Shown: piece after piece, positions 43,582 through 54,336 of the stretch
Position numbering within the stretch: the stretch's first letter is position 1
Layout: every line of letters starts with the position of its first letter
From: Karalla daura
Taxonomy: Eukaryota > Chordata > Actinopteri > Chaetodontiformes > Leiognathidae
DNA: 64,000 nucleotides
Direction of reading: 5' to 3'
Assembly (NCBI GenBank): GCA_029224185.1
Contig: CM055199.1
Coordinates: 18,719,267 to 18,783,266 of the forward strand
Position numbers and translations under genes: made by a program
The notes under the pieces: model-generated
What the model was told of the DNA's origin: nothing
What the model saw: the letters and a program-made list of their open reading frames with translations, nothing else
Databases searched by the model: none

Positions 43582-45938
43582 CTGAGGACGTATAGGAGCA
43601 AAGAGAAAATGAATAAATATTGTCGAATAAAATGAGAATAATAAAAAAAAGATCGATCCCTGCCAGAAATAGTGGTTATTATTGCAATTGGCCGTGATTT
43701 CCTCTTAATCAAACCCTTGCAGAGTGAAACGAATAAAGACTACCGAAAATACAGGTTTTTATTGCGATTGGTCATCATGTAATCTATCTCAGTGAAAGAA
43801 AATATGGAGGAAAAATGAGAACAAAGAAAATGTTTAAAAACTAAAAAAAGGGGATTACACTGCAAAAGAGATTGGTTATCATTTCAGTAGACCATGATTT
43901 ATTCTTAGTGCTTACACTGTGAATAAAGTAAAAAAAAAAAACTAACTATGATTCAACTCTGCTATAAAATATTGGTTGTTGTTACTACAAGAAGCCATCG
44001 TGATTTCCTCTTTACTGCACTTGACCAACAAGAAAAATAATTGAATAAAGACTTCTAGAAAACTCAAAATCTATGATTCATCTCTCGTACAAATAATGCA
44101 ATTTTATCGCAATTGGTAATCATGTAACAGACTGAAACTGGGACTGGTAATCAGAAATGGAGGATGAATAATGAGCACAAAGAGGATAAATTAAAATGTC
44201 CCAGAATGGGATGCATGACTGTTTAAAAAAAACAATGTTGTTTTTCTTACAATGAGCATCGTGATTTCTTCGAAACTAAATGCTGCAAGTGAAATGAATT
44301 AAGGTTTCCATAAAACACAATAAATATGATTTCTCTCTGCTTAAAATTCTCGTTTTTATTACAAGTGATAATCGTCTCCTCTCATTTCTGTTAAAGAATC
44401 TAAGGAAAGAAAAAAATCATGAAGGATAAATACTTAAAATTATACAGATTCCTCACTGATCAAAAAGGAAATTATTACAATTAGGCATCGTGACTAAATT
44501 CTGCACTTAGTCTTATATTTTCTCTGGGGAAAAATAAGAGAAAAAGGCGCATTCAAAATAAGTAAAAACTTTTAGAAATTAGTTTTGAGCCCAAAAATTA
44601 ATCACTGTAAAAATAATTTATAACGTCCTATTATTACGACTGAGCATCCCAGCACAAGTAATCATGCACTTACTTTTACACTGAGGCAGAAATATGACCA
44701 GAACGAAAATACATAAAAATTGTCTCTTGGTCCTAAAAATCTAGATTTATTTATATCGGTTATTATTACAACTGGCATCATGGCTTCTTTGTAACTAGTG
44801 CCTCAACTCTGCACCTGCGTTAGGGGAGAACAAATATAAATAATACAAGAGCAAGAAAACTAGATTTGAGCTCAAAAATGTATAGACATTATTCTGAAAA
44901 TATTGGTTATTATGACAATTTTGCCATCGTATAACTGCACTTGTAGGAGGTCTGACAGTACAGCCTGAAGGATGTAGGGCAGTATCCCAAACTAAATGCA
45001 AATTTGCACCGTGTGCATATAAAGTCAGTATTTTTCAAATTCTTATTTTGTTCTCACTCATGTCTTGAAGTTCTGTGAATTAAATTGTGTTTATTTCATT
45101 GTAGAGTCGTTTTTTCTACTGTGGATAAATTTGAAATGTAATAGATGGTTGGTTTGAGTGCCTGTCAAAAATAATAAACCAGAATGAGGAGGGTGCCCTC
45201 ATCCACAAAAATTAACTTCGTATCCCAAGTCGATATTCACGCACCTAGAAATCTGTCATATCCCAGATTAACGACTGTAACACTATCATTATCAATATCA
45301 CCGGTTTTAATGCGATAAAGCCTCGAATTATCCAGATCGACGCGCACGGCTCACACCTGTGACTTGTCCCTCTCCTATCATAACCTCAAACACCGACACC
45401 GAGGGTGAGAAACGGATCTGCACAGCCGTGCAGAGACACCACCAGGACGCGCACAGGTGATGGAGAGCACGCGGTGGTGCCGCGTCGGTGCATTTCAGCC
45501 ATTACGCACGGTGCGCATTTTTCCATCCACTCGCGCTGCGGTGCGCGCGTCCAGGTACCAATACTCACTGGTGGAGAAGCGGGGGTCCGGGTTGGCTCCG
45601 TACCAGCCCGTGGCTGTGGTGCTGCCCCTCATGCCGTCCTGGTAGGAGGGCAGGTCGCCCATGTTGCCCAGGTTGCCATTGCAGTATCCCCCCATGGCAG
45701 AGTGCGACAGCTGGGAGACACCTGCCGCCGTCATGTGGTACGCGGCTGCGGACACGGTCCCGTTGTGGCCCATGTGGTGCTGCTGCATGGCCGCCTGGGA
45801 GACCTGCGGCTGCCGGTAAGAAGTGAGAGGAGCCCCCAGGTTGTTGTTCTCCATACTTACTTTCTTATAGCTCTCCTCAAGGGGACTCAAGATATCGGAA
45901 ACAGAAAAAGGAGTCGTATGCTTAGGGCTCATCGACAT
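42899..45938 (-). CDS. nkx2.1: nkx2.1: NK2 homeobox 1 (thyroid transcription factor 1)
   Basis: Two coding exons, 45569-45938 and 42899-43581, give 1053 nt, 350 aa plus TGA (human about 371). Exon 1 opens MSMSPKHTTPFSVSDILSPL and carries the TN/eh1-like motif FSVSDIL at residues 11-17. The homeodomain is residues 160-219 (RRKRRVLF ... KIWFQNHRYKMKRQA) with the NK2 hallmark Tyr at homeodomain position 54. The NK2-specific domain PRRVAVPVLVKDGKPC follows at about 245-260, and the end is LLYGRTW. Two runs of eight Gln lie at about 236-243 and 284-291. It is a DNA-binding activator for ventral forebrain and endodermal (thyroid, lung or swim-bladder field) development. It is preferred over nkx2.4 because of MSMSPKH, LSPLEESYKK and its location between mbip and nkx2.9. 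The ATG matches the conserved family start; an in-frame upstream ATG at 46118 is not conserved. Confidence 0.97.
43582..45568 (-). other. nkx2.1 intron (1987 bp)
   Basis: A single GT-AG intron between the N-terminal exon and the homeobox exon. Most of it (about 43600-44980) is a diverged tandem repeat, annotated separately. The remainder near exon 1 (45000-45568) is unique; its last 250 bases before the exon are CpG-rich. Confidence 0.93.
43600..44980. repeat. diverged tandem repeat, about 11 units of 85-160 bp (nkx2.1 intron)
   Basis: A recurring core of the type GGTTATTATTACAATTGGCA followed by TCGTGATTTC recurs near 43670, 43755, 43870, 43970, 44096, 44235, 44347, 44470, 44629, 44758 and 44904. 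Between cores the units share GAATAAAGACTT-like, ATGATTCATCTCTGC-like and GAGAACAAA-like segments in similar order. The units are too diverged to look like a recent satellite, yet the order of sub-motifs is kept. I do not recognise the family. Confidence 0.75.
45569..45938 (-). CDS. nkx2.1: nkx2.1 coding exon 1
   Basis: Encodes residues 1-123, through GYCNGNLGNM, GWYGANPDPRFST, plus the first base of a split Ile codon; donor gtgagt. A splice-acceptor-like sequence (ttctccctctccag) ends 10 nt before the ATG, so this may be the second exon of a transcript with a 5' non-coding first exon, as in mammals. Confidence 0.95.
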
Positions 45939-46490
45939 TGTTCTGGGGCTGGAGAGGGAGAAATTAGAAGGCAAGGCAATCTCTCCTTCTCTCTCCTCTC
46001 CTCTCTCCTCTCTCCTCTCTCCTTTTTTTTTTGGCCAAAGCCCCTCTCTCTTCTGCTCTGTGCTCTTCCGCTGATTTCCTGTTGTCTCAGCGTCGATCCC
46101 GGTTAGATGAACACACACACGTGTAGGAGAGAGAAAGTCCGCCTTAATTGGATGGAGTGGTGGGAGCGCGGCGCTGGCTTTGGGTTTGTTTTAGCTGGGT
46201 GCCAGGTTTAAGGCTACCACCAGAGGCGGGGCATCGGCAACAATACAAAACAAGCTATAGCCTCCCTTTTTTCTTCCTCCTCTCTCCGTGCGCTTCTCCT
46301 CCCACCGACAATAACCAAGACCGAGCGAGATCCATCCCCGCGGTGCGTGCATGTGCGGGGCTGCGCTCCTGCAGGAGTCTCCTCGGTGTCTCCAGCAGCA
46401 GCAGCAGCACCAGCACCTCTGCTGCTTCTGCTGCTGCTGTAGCTGCTGCCGCTGCTGCTGCCGCCGCCGCCGCACCTTGAGACTGACCAC
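45939..46490 (-). promoter_or_regulatory. nkx2.1 5' leader and proximal promoter region
   Basis: GC- and CpG-rich sequence above the ATG. It contains a pyrimidine-rich strand (TCTCC repeats, 45985-46025 on the plus strand), the acceptor-like site at 45949-45950 and a CAG/CTG/CCG trinucleotide tract at 46392-46475. I see no clear TATA box. A non-coding first exon may lie here; I cannot fix its donor. Confidence 0.45.
46392..46475. repeat. CAG/CTG/CCG trinucleotide tract upstream of nkx2.1
   Basis: CAG units on the plus strand turn into CTG then CCG units, making a partly self-complementary tract. It is open in several frames but matches no protein. Confidence 0.85.
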
Positions 46491-48255
46491 AATACACTTT
46501 ATTAACTGTGGTGATGTTTACGAGGGCCTCTTGATGAAAGGAGGCCTATATGGACTCGAGAGTTGGAGAACCACTCCTGGGCTGAACTACTGACTTTTAA
46601 TGGCCCTGAGAGGCCTCCAGTGATTGCAGGATTGTTTGTGTTATTCCTTATCGTACTCAGACATGCAAAAGTGCACTTGCGGGGAGGGAAATTGACTGAT
46701 ACTGATAAGTAAATAAATACACATCCGCGTGTTAAGTGGCTGCGTAAATGATTAACCCCCCTCCTCCTTCCACCTCCTCCTCACTCCTTTTTCTCCTCCT
46801 TTTGATATCATTGGACGTGTTACCTAAATTCAGATTCACATACACTTGCCTTAAGGTAGTCACCGGAGGAAGAGGAGAACAGGTAAAGGGGAGGAAAAGT
46901 TGGAAGAGGAGGAGGAGGAGGAGGCTCTCATGTGAAGTTAACGGTGTTCAAGTGGGCTCCTCCTGCAGCACGACGCCAGGTAGCCCTCGGCAGCAACCTG
47001 CTCAGCTCAGTCATAACTCAGATTCCACTCAGAAAGTGTGAGTGCAGATTTCAAGCAGCCCTGAGATCAATATGTAAGGTTTGCAAACCGGATTCCACTT
47101 CACGCAAGTCAGTAACTGTTGTTTCCTACTCCAAAATTAACAAAATGCACAAAAAACAGAAGTTTCGATCATAATTCTTCTAATTCTTATTTGTAGTCCT
47201 GTTGGAAGTCCTTTTATTGTTCTATTTGTAAGACTAATTTGTTTTTAGCATGAGTGGCGGTATTCACCTGTTAACCTGCCACTATTTCAGCCCAAAGAAG
47301 CAGCTGCATGCACCCAGAAATTATTCTTTTTTGTTTCATTTTTAGACAAAATTATCGACACACCACAAGAGGAAATAATCATTAAAAATGGGCTCAATAA
47401 CTTCTGACTTACACAGGGTTTTGGGGATCACATTGGTGTATTGTTATCTTTTTACAAAACATTGTTATTTTGAAAAAATAATGGTTGACAATCAAAAACT
47501 ACAGGATTTCACTAACGAAACAACAATATTATGTGAGATTATATTTCATTTTACATCATTGGTATCTGAAGAATGTTGCTGCTTGAATTATTCTTCATAA
47601 ATAAAGTTATTCCTGAAGCATTTTTAAGAAGTGCCTCTTATATGTGTATATGTGTGTTTGTTTGTGTTTTTAATGTGTGATGTAAAGTGTTTTACATATA
47701 TTGTGTATAATGTCATATACCACCTGTTAGATTTTTATCAAAGGTTCACTGAACTTATCCAGATTTTGAGGATGGCATTTTTGTTTGATTTATCTCAAAA
47801 TCTCAGGATGAAGGTTGCATAATTAAAGCTTTTTGTGGAGTCCAGGAAGAATAGCTGCTGCTGCTGCTGCTGTTGTAGCTAATGGGGAATCCTAATTAGC
47901 AAAACTTAATTATCATCAGTCAAAAGCTGCAGGAGGAGTGTGCTCTTGTATTTTATCTCACATCTCAAACAGGAATAAAGGAGAGAGAGTCGTCTGCTTG
48001 TAGAGAAACACTGGTCAGATTTTTTTATCGGCTCTAACAGTGTTTTTCTACTCCAGGCTCATTTCTATGCCGTCGCATTGCTCTGGTTTCAGATTCAGTG
48101 CAGCCCCATTAGAGCAGCGACCTGCAGGTCACTACAGTTTGTCACGGGGATCTGCAGACACTCTGCTCTGTCTTACAGGCTCTGGGAGGCACATTACATG
48201 GCCTCCTGCAGGTCAGCTGCATAATCTCTGCAGAGCTACATGGACCTCCTCTACA
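46491..48255. other. nkx2.1 upstream region, no further gene seen
   Basis: The first kilobase is GC-mixed with CCT- and GGA-rich runs (46755-46800, 46905-46925), then AT-rich from 47150. The part 47850-47950 (GCTGCTGTTGTAGCTAATGG, CCTAATTAGC) is repeat-free after a short CTG run and may be regulatory. Confidence 0.4.
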
Positions 48256-48259
48256 CGTT

Positions 48260-48550
48260 TTATCCATCCATCCATCCATCCATTATCTCACCCACTCTGT
48301 ACGAAAACACCGTCAAAGGAGCCTGTAGCTGGAGCATGTATCATAGCAGCACATATAGGGTGGAAGCAGGAAATACACCATGGACAGGTCTCCAGTCCAT
48401 CTGAGGACACGCACAGCATTCACTTTTACACTCAGACTCCAATCAACCTAAACATGCATGTTTTGGGACTGTGGCAGGAAACCAAAGTGAAACCTAGAGG
48501 AAACTAGGGACCTTCTCGTTGTGAGGACTATCCACAAAGTCATGTTGCCC
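48260..48550 (+). repeat. dispersed repeat fragment
   Basis: Begins with CCATCCATCCATCCATC, then GGAAATACACCATGGACAGG, CAACCTAAACATGCATG, GGGACTGTGGCAGGAAACC and a final CATGTTGCCCC: the most complete copy of the family at 5860. Confidence 0.68.
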
Positions 48551-48835
48551 CAAAGACATTAAACTAATGAATTGCTCCAACCTTGATACACCTTTTCATC
48601 AGGTCTTCTGAATTAATGTACATTGTGGACATTAAAGGAGACCTAGAAGGAACACTCTGCTAACCACTCACCACTGCCACTGCATTATAAGATTGGAGGA
48701 AATGAGACAAGATGAGATGAGTACTTTATTTATCCCCAAAGCAAAATTGTTGAATTGTTAGTGACCTGGGTGGGAATTCAGCTTCAAATTATAGCACATG
48801 ATCTTCAGGAGTAAAATATTAAGACTGAAGATTCA
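48551..48835. other. repeat-derived sequence
   Basis: Includes ATTAAAGGAGACCTAGAAGG (48632) and GTACTTTATTTATCCCCAAA (48721), both reminiscent of fish retroelement or MITE ends. No gene. Confidence 0.4.
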
Positions 48836-48839
48836 ACAT

Positions 48840-49240
48840 CTATAACATCTAGTGTCCATCAGCTCATCCAGGGGGATCCCAAGGTGTTTCCAAGCCAGTT
48901 AGGAAATGTAGGCTGTGTTCACATGGTGGTGAAACACAACCCAGAGCTCATCTTTTTGAGACTAGAGTCTTTGGACTGGATTTTTTTGTACTTTGATTTT
49001 TTAAAATCTGACCTTGGGCATTGCCAGAGCAGGTGCTGAACAAGATACGTACCTGATGTTTTGCCCACTTGGCATCTATGTCGCTCTAGAGCAACAGAGG
49101 GAAGATCGTTACATTTCTGCACTGGATCCAACTACAGAATGAACATCCAGGAGTCATCCAGGCCTGATGCCCTCACAAGCCCAGCTCGTTCCTCTCAATA
49201 CAGAGGAGCAGCGACTCTACTTTGAGTCACTCCTGGGAAA
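48840..49240 (-). mobile_element. degraded non-LTR retrotransposon 3' fragment
   Basis: In this strand's reverse orientation: CTCATCCAGGGGGATCCCAA, GGAGTCATCCAGGCCTGATG, CCTCTCAATACAGAGGAGCA, GCGACTCTACTTTGAGTC. Same family as the fragment at 29216-29490, inverted. Reading frame broken. Confidence 0.55.
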
Positions 49241-49589
49241 CAGCTCGTTTAAGCATTTATATATAGCTGTGTATTCTAAAATGATGAAACATACTTTATT
49301 GGAGTTTATTTGCAGGCCACACATAACACTGCCTCTAAGGTTGGTGCACTTCATGATAGCATGGATGATGTATATGCATAGTCGCCTGAGACTCAAAACA
49401 CCACTTAATTTCAGGATAAATGCTGCGTTACTGGGGCTGCTGGTATAATTCTATTTATAAGACGTCATATTACTCTAACACAAACATCAATACTCTATAC
49501 CTACTGCTTTACAATTATCTCTAATGAATGCAATATTATCATATAGTCCTAGCCTAAATATTACAGTCAGAACAAATTGTTTGGATGAC

Positions 49590-49960
49590 AGGGAGCATCC
49601 TCCACAGGCCTTATAATCGCAGGTAATTAAGATTACAGCATGCTTCTGCATCCAAGGTAAATCTTGCTTATTCCTGTCTTAATTACGGAATTCCGCAAGA
49701 CACTCTTAATGATCTAAATCAGTACCTTTTCACTGTTCTGGCACTCGGTTATTATGGCCAATTAGCAGCAATTAGTCCAAATGTTCCAGCTAATTCCTCA
49801 GAATAATGAGGACACTTTGAAGTGGTGGGTATGAGGCTACCGAGACTTTGTTGTGGAGGCTGCAGGTTGTTGTTTGTGAGCTGATTAGAGCGTGATATAA
49901 TCCATAGAGCGACATCAGACTGTGAGCAGTGGAAACTAAAGAGAAGAACCTGCCCACAGT
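49590..49960. promoter_or_regulatory. candidate conserved regulatory block
   Basis: Repeat-free and dense in homeodomain-type cores: CAGGTAATTAAGATTACAGC, GTCTTAATTACGGAATTCCG, GGCCAATTAGCAGCAATTAG, AGCTAATTCC. No coding frame. About 3.7 kb upstream of the nkx2.1 start. Confidence 0.42.
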
Positions 49961-52250
49961 CTATGTATATAAACGCAGGATGACATAGAATATCAAAAAA
50001 TTGCACTTTTTATTAGATGATGCTTCTTCCATATGAATCCCTGTAAATGTAATATATGTTGGATAGCATGAATGTTACTCATATCATATCATATCATGCA
50101 TCATAATTTCAAATGATGATGTGATTATGACTTCTTGTTATTTACTTGTTTATTTTGCACATGCACTGCTTATTTATTATTATTTATTGCTTATACTACA
50201 ATTTTACTGTGATATTATTACTCTGTGGAATACACATTCTGTGTGGTGTGTTGTGAATGTGAACTGTGGATTCTGCTTAACAATGTTGTACTGCAACTGT
50301 GTGTCAAATCTTGGGCTGTAGCACAAAATAATTTTCCTTCTGGGATAAATAAAGTCTGATCTGATCTGACCCGGATCTTATCTTAAACTGTGTTGTGTTG
50401 TTTCATATCATATCGTAAGGTACCATATACTATACCACACTATATTCTATGGTATCGTATCATATTGTCATATTGCCTTTTTCTCAGTCAACATCCAAAA
50501 TATTGAGATTGGAAACTGTCCCTGAAAGTTTTGCAACCTTTTGCACTCACTGTTTTCCAATTCTGTGAATTCTTTAAAACAGCTGAGAAAGAAAGATGAG
50601 AAGAGAGAGAGACACTTTTGCAGACGTCACACCATACGGCCATACATCACAATGGGCGGCCATCTTTACCCAATCAGCAGGTGCACAGCCACAGAGGTGG
50701 TGGTCTCCCAGTGAAGCACGACCCCCAGTGGACGAGCAGGAGCCTGCACCTGAAAGCGCTCCACACAACTTTACTTTCATCCGCCACAAGTTGATCAGAA
50801 CTGATACTGTGTGTTAGTGCCCCATCTAGTGGCCACCCAGCTAGGCTATGAGCTCTCTGCTCTTCCTGCTGTGCCCTGCTGTCATATTGACGGTATATTT
50901 ACAGTATTTATGGTTTGCCTTCCTGTAGATAACAACATCTACTAATTTTTTTCGCTCTGCACAAGCATCTACAGCATCTTCATATATCAGCATATTATGT
51001 GTTTATAAGCTATTCATCCATCCCAGTATTCTTATGTCTCATGCAGATTATCTCTGTACCATCACTACATTATTGGAACAGTCTCTTTACAATGCTTAGT
51101 AAATATTTTACTATTACTCAATTATACCATAAAAACAAGATGTTTCATTTTTTATGTATGAGATACGCTGACTTTTCTTTCTTTACATATCAATTTTCCT
51201 TCAGATGATTTATCACACAAATACAACTCATCATTGAGATAAATACAGCATCTGTGAAGAAACAAAGTTATGTGTGTATCTGACTAGTAACTGCAAAAAA
51301 TGAAAAGAATGAGAAGTATGCGAGCTGCATTGACTGGACTTTTGGCCTGACCTTTGACCTTTGACGAACACGCACAAAACCTCCATGATACCACTTTCAT
51401 TTACCAGCATCGGCTTTGTTGTGCATGTTTGGGGTCATATGTTTTATCTTTAGCTCTGCACTTTATAACCACAGAGCATTTTTTATATCATAAGACGTGA
51501 AATCATTTTGATGAACATGTCAGTTTTGTCTGACATGCTCCATAACATAACAAGGCTGAACAACGTTTTTAAAATGAATTAAATCCATCATTTAAACAAA
51601 AACGAAGCATATTTACCAATTGTGACTCGTTGTAGGTGAGAATGTTCTTCCTGTACAATCCTCAGACAATCTGACATATTTATGATAATACAAAACATGG
51701 GGCACAAGTGCAATTTCTTTTTTTAGAAACAATGACATAATTTTACCAAAAGGTGAAATATTAACAAATAGGCTTTTCTCAAGTTATTTATTACAATTAT
51801 TAATTATTGAGAGAGGCAACAGCAAAACTTTCAGGACATTTTTTGTTCAACTTCACACAAATTGAGTCACATTTCAACACCCTGAGCTGCAACAAAAACC
51901 TCCATACAACACAAACAACAAAACTGTGGACATTTTCTACCTTGAAACACATTTTCCTGAATTTTCATGAGTCTTGATCTAAATCCAGTCTTCTGCTTGT
52001 CAAAGAGCAAAAACAAATAAAAGCAAGTTTTTACACACAAATTATAACCCATTTAAATTAAAGGCAGTCACACTGCTTTCAAGTGGATAAAGACGACAAA
52101 ATAGCAAATTCTGCCCAATAAAACTTTTTAAAGGCCATGACCTAGGCTACGGTTATCATTTGCATGCACATGAAGAAGAATAATCAGCTTCAGATCGTGT
52201 GAAATAGAACCAGTCTCTCTAGCTCTGAGGGCCATTAAGGCCTAATATGT
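49961..52250. other. nkx2.1-nkx2.9 spacer, no gene seen
   Basis: AT-rich. A retroelement-like 3' end (GGGATAAATAAAGTCTGATC) at 50343 is followed by degenerate CATAT/CATATC words to 50470. A CTCF-like site at 50819-50832 is annotated separately. Confidence 0.5.
50819..50832 (-). promoter_or_regulatory. CTCF-like site, minus orientation
   Basis: Reads CCACTAGATGGGGC on the minus strand, one mismatch from the consensus CCASYAGRKGGCRS. It lies about 4.1 kb downstream of the nkx2.9 stop codon. Confidence 0.4.
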
Positions 52251-52254
52251 ATTA

Positions 52255-52620
52255 AATGTTATTTGCAGCAGCTTCGCAAAACTCCTCCTGTGGCCTGGTT
52301 TATGCAGACCTTATAATTTTGCTAACAGGGGGCCCCCAGGGGGCCAGAGCAGTGAGTAAAACTATAGGATGGGCAGGCGAATACAAGCCCATCCTTTTCA
52401 GACAATTCCTCCGACCAACTTAAAAAACCAATGGCAACCTCTAAAAGCCTGTCTTTGTCACCCTTAAACCCCGAGATGCTCTAAAACACCATTGTGCAGT
52501 TAAACCTCATAAATTTGTCGCAGGGGCTGATTAAACATCACGGGAATTGAAACACTAAAGATTTTGTCTCGGTCCCTTTTGGCCGCGGCACAATGGTGCA
52601 TTCAGGGGGGGGACGCGCAG
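52255..52620. promoter_or_regulatory. candidate conserved regulatory block
   Basis: Repeat-free, with CCTTATAATTTTGC, an inverted GGGGGCCCCCAGGGGGCC stretch at about 52328, AAACCAATGGCAACC and GCTGATTAAACATCACGGG. No coding frame. It sits about 2.3 kb downstream of nkx2.9. Confidence 0.4.
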
Positions 52621-53185
52621 ACAAAAAGGGTGTTTAAGGGGAGATGCAGCGGGCTGAGGGGTCCGGCCAGTCCCCTCCATATGTGATACAAGGTGGCCCC
52701 AGCGAGGCGCACAAAGGGCCAGGTGACAGGGACGATGGGCTGCAGGGTCACAGGACGAGCAAACAACATTACGGGGGGGGCGTGGAGGCAGAAGAAGCAG
52801 GACACCCCCACCCTCCCCTCTCCCCTCCCTCGTCTCTAATGGAAAACTGACATGATTTTAAACACCAGGGGCATACATTTACATGATGTTTAGTAGGGAG
52901 TGGGAATCAGAGGAGGCTGTGCACCTCCTGGGGATGTGGCCTCTCCTTCTCTACATCCATGACGAGCTGCAAACACAAATGACAACATCCGTCCATTCTC
53001 TTTCACGCTTTGTATCTAAATGGTTGTGTGGGGGTCTGCTGGATCTGCACATAGGGCAATGGCATGGACGACGAACAACGTAGTAACTCTAAAAACATAT
53101 ATAAATCTAAGCATCTTTCTCTCAGTGCAATTTATTACAATTTTTCTATCTAGGACTGACTGTCTCTGTGTCATGTGTCATGTGT
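52621..53185. other. intergenic, no gene seen
   Basis: Unique GC-mixed sequence to 52850, then AT-rich. Frames at 52602-52850 on both strands mirror each other and show no domain. Confidence 0.45.
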
Positions 53186-53189
53186 GCCA

Positions 53190-53490
53190 CTTTTGGAGGC
53201 TCAGTGAATAGCACTGTTGAGTCACAACAGGAATCCAGTTCCGGTCCTAGGTCAGACAGAGGACTTTCTGTGTGGAATTTGCATGTTTTTCCTCCCACAA
53301 CTTAAAAACATGCATGTTTGGGTTGACTGGATACTCTAAATTGCCCCCTGGTGTGAGTGTGAGAGTAAATGGTGTGCATCTGTGATGGACCAGAGGCCTG
53401 TCCAGACTGTACCCCCTATGCCTTTACCCTATGCACACTGGAGCATCCTATCCACCATATATACACCGTAAGGTAACATATAGATGGATG
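53190..53490 (-). repeat. dispersed repeat fragment
   Basis: Inverted copy of the family at 5860: GTGGAATTTGCATGTTTTTC, AACATGCATGTTTGGG, CTAAATTGCCCCCTGG, GGCCTGTCCAGACTGTACCC. Confidence 0.62.
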
Positions 53491-54330
53491 CCCTGCTTTT
53501 TTTCTGAATTCATACTGGAATCATAAATTAAAACTACAATACAACTATAAAATCAAATTTTCCTTTCACATTTCTGGCTATAAAAATCAGTAGCAAGCAG
53601 AAATTGAAATGACTGATAATTGACAGTCTGAGTGTGATATTTCCCTGTGTTACCAGAAATGCACAGAATAACAAAAGTTATTTTGTTACTTTAAATTCAG
53701 GTGGAAATCAGTGAGGACTTCTTACCTAAGCAACAATACAGCTATATTTCCCACTACATCCATGACTACAAAGAACATTTATCCAATTTTACCACACAAA
53801 TCTGGCTGTATAAAGCATCTTTGTCCCCGTTAAGTACAATAAAATTTAAGACTCAAACAAATTTGTTCATTCAAAAGCTACAGGATCCAACACTTCCACA
53901 TGAAGTCTGAGTGTTACAGCTGTGATGGAGCCTGCGTTGCCTCAGAAGAACAAAAGTTAATGGAATAAAAGTGAAAAGCAGCTCTTAGGCCCGGGGTGCT
54001 TTAGTGGGAGAGGCTGTAATGTTTACTGGGTATTCTTATGCTTAACTGGGTCCAGTCCTTTGAGGAGCTGTGTTTGCACAGCTTCAGGCTGCATAATTAG
54101 TTTTTTAACATCAGAAAGGCCTCCGGGTCCCTGTCACGACCTGCAACATATTTTAGATTTCTTTAGACTAAATATAATTTGATTTTAAACCCATCTAAAA
54201 AGCAACAATAGATTTTAGAAAGCAGTTGTTTTTTTAGTGATGGGGGGCAGGTTATTTCTGGTTTAACTTTAAAGAATAAAAAAGAACCACATTTCACAGT
54301 CATATTTATCATAGAAAATATGAGAAACAT
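53491..54330. other. intergenic below nkx2.9, no gene seen
   Basis: AT-rich; repeat-free between 53900 and 54130. Confidence 0.45.
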
Positions 54331-54336
54331 TTTATT
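54331..54336 (-). promoter_or_regulatory. candidate nkx2.9 poly(A) signal
   Basis: The first minus-strand AATAAA after the stop, about 620 nt downstream; the intervening AT-rich sequence would be the 3' UTR. Confidence 0.5.

Noticed and set aside
42965..43585. 206-codon plus-strand frame with Leu runs
   Set aside because: The Leu runs are the reverse strand of the CAG codons in nkx2.1 exon 2.
42899..45938. Identity as nkx2.4 or nkx2.2
   Set aside because: MSMSPKH, LSPLEESYKK and location between mbip and nkx2.9 fit nkx2.1; nkx2.4 begins MSLSPKH and has LSPIEE.
45405..46106. 233-codon plus-strand frame over nkx2.1 exon 1
   Set aside because: It is the antisense shadow of the conserved exon; its translation has no domain and no splice context.
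45939..46118. Upstream in-frame ATG extending Nkx2.1 by 60 residues
   Set aside because: The extension (KKKGERREERGEE-type) is low complexity and not conserved, and a splice acceptor lies between it and the conserved ATG.
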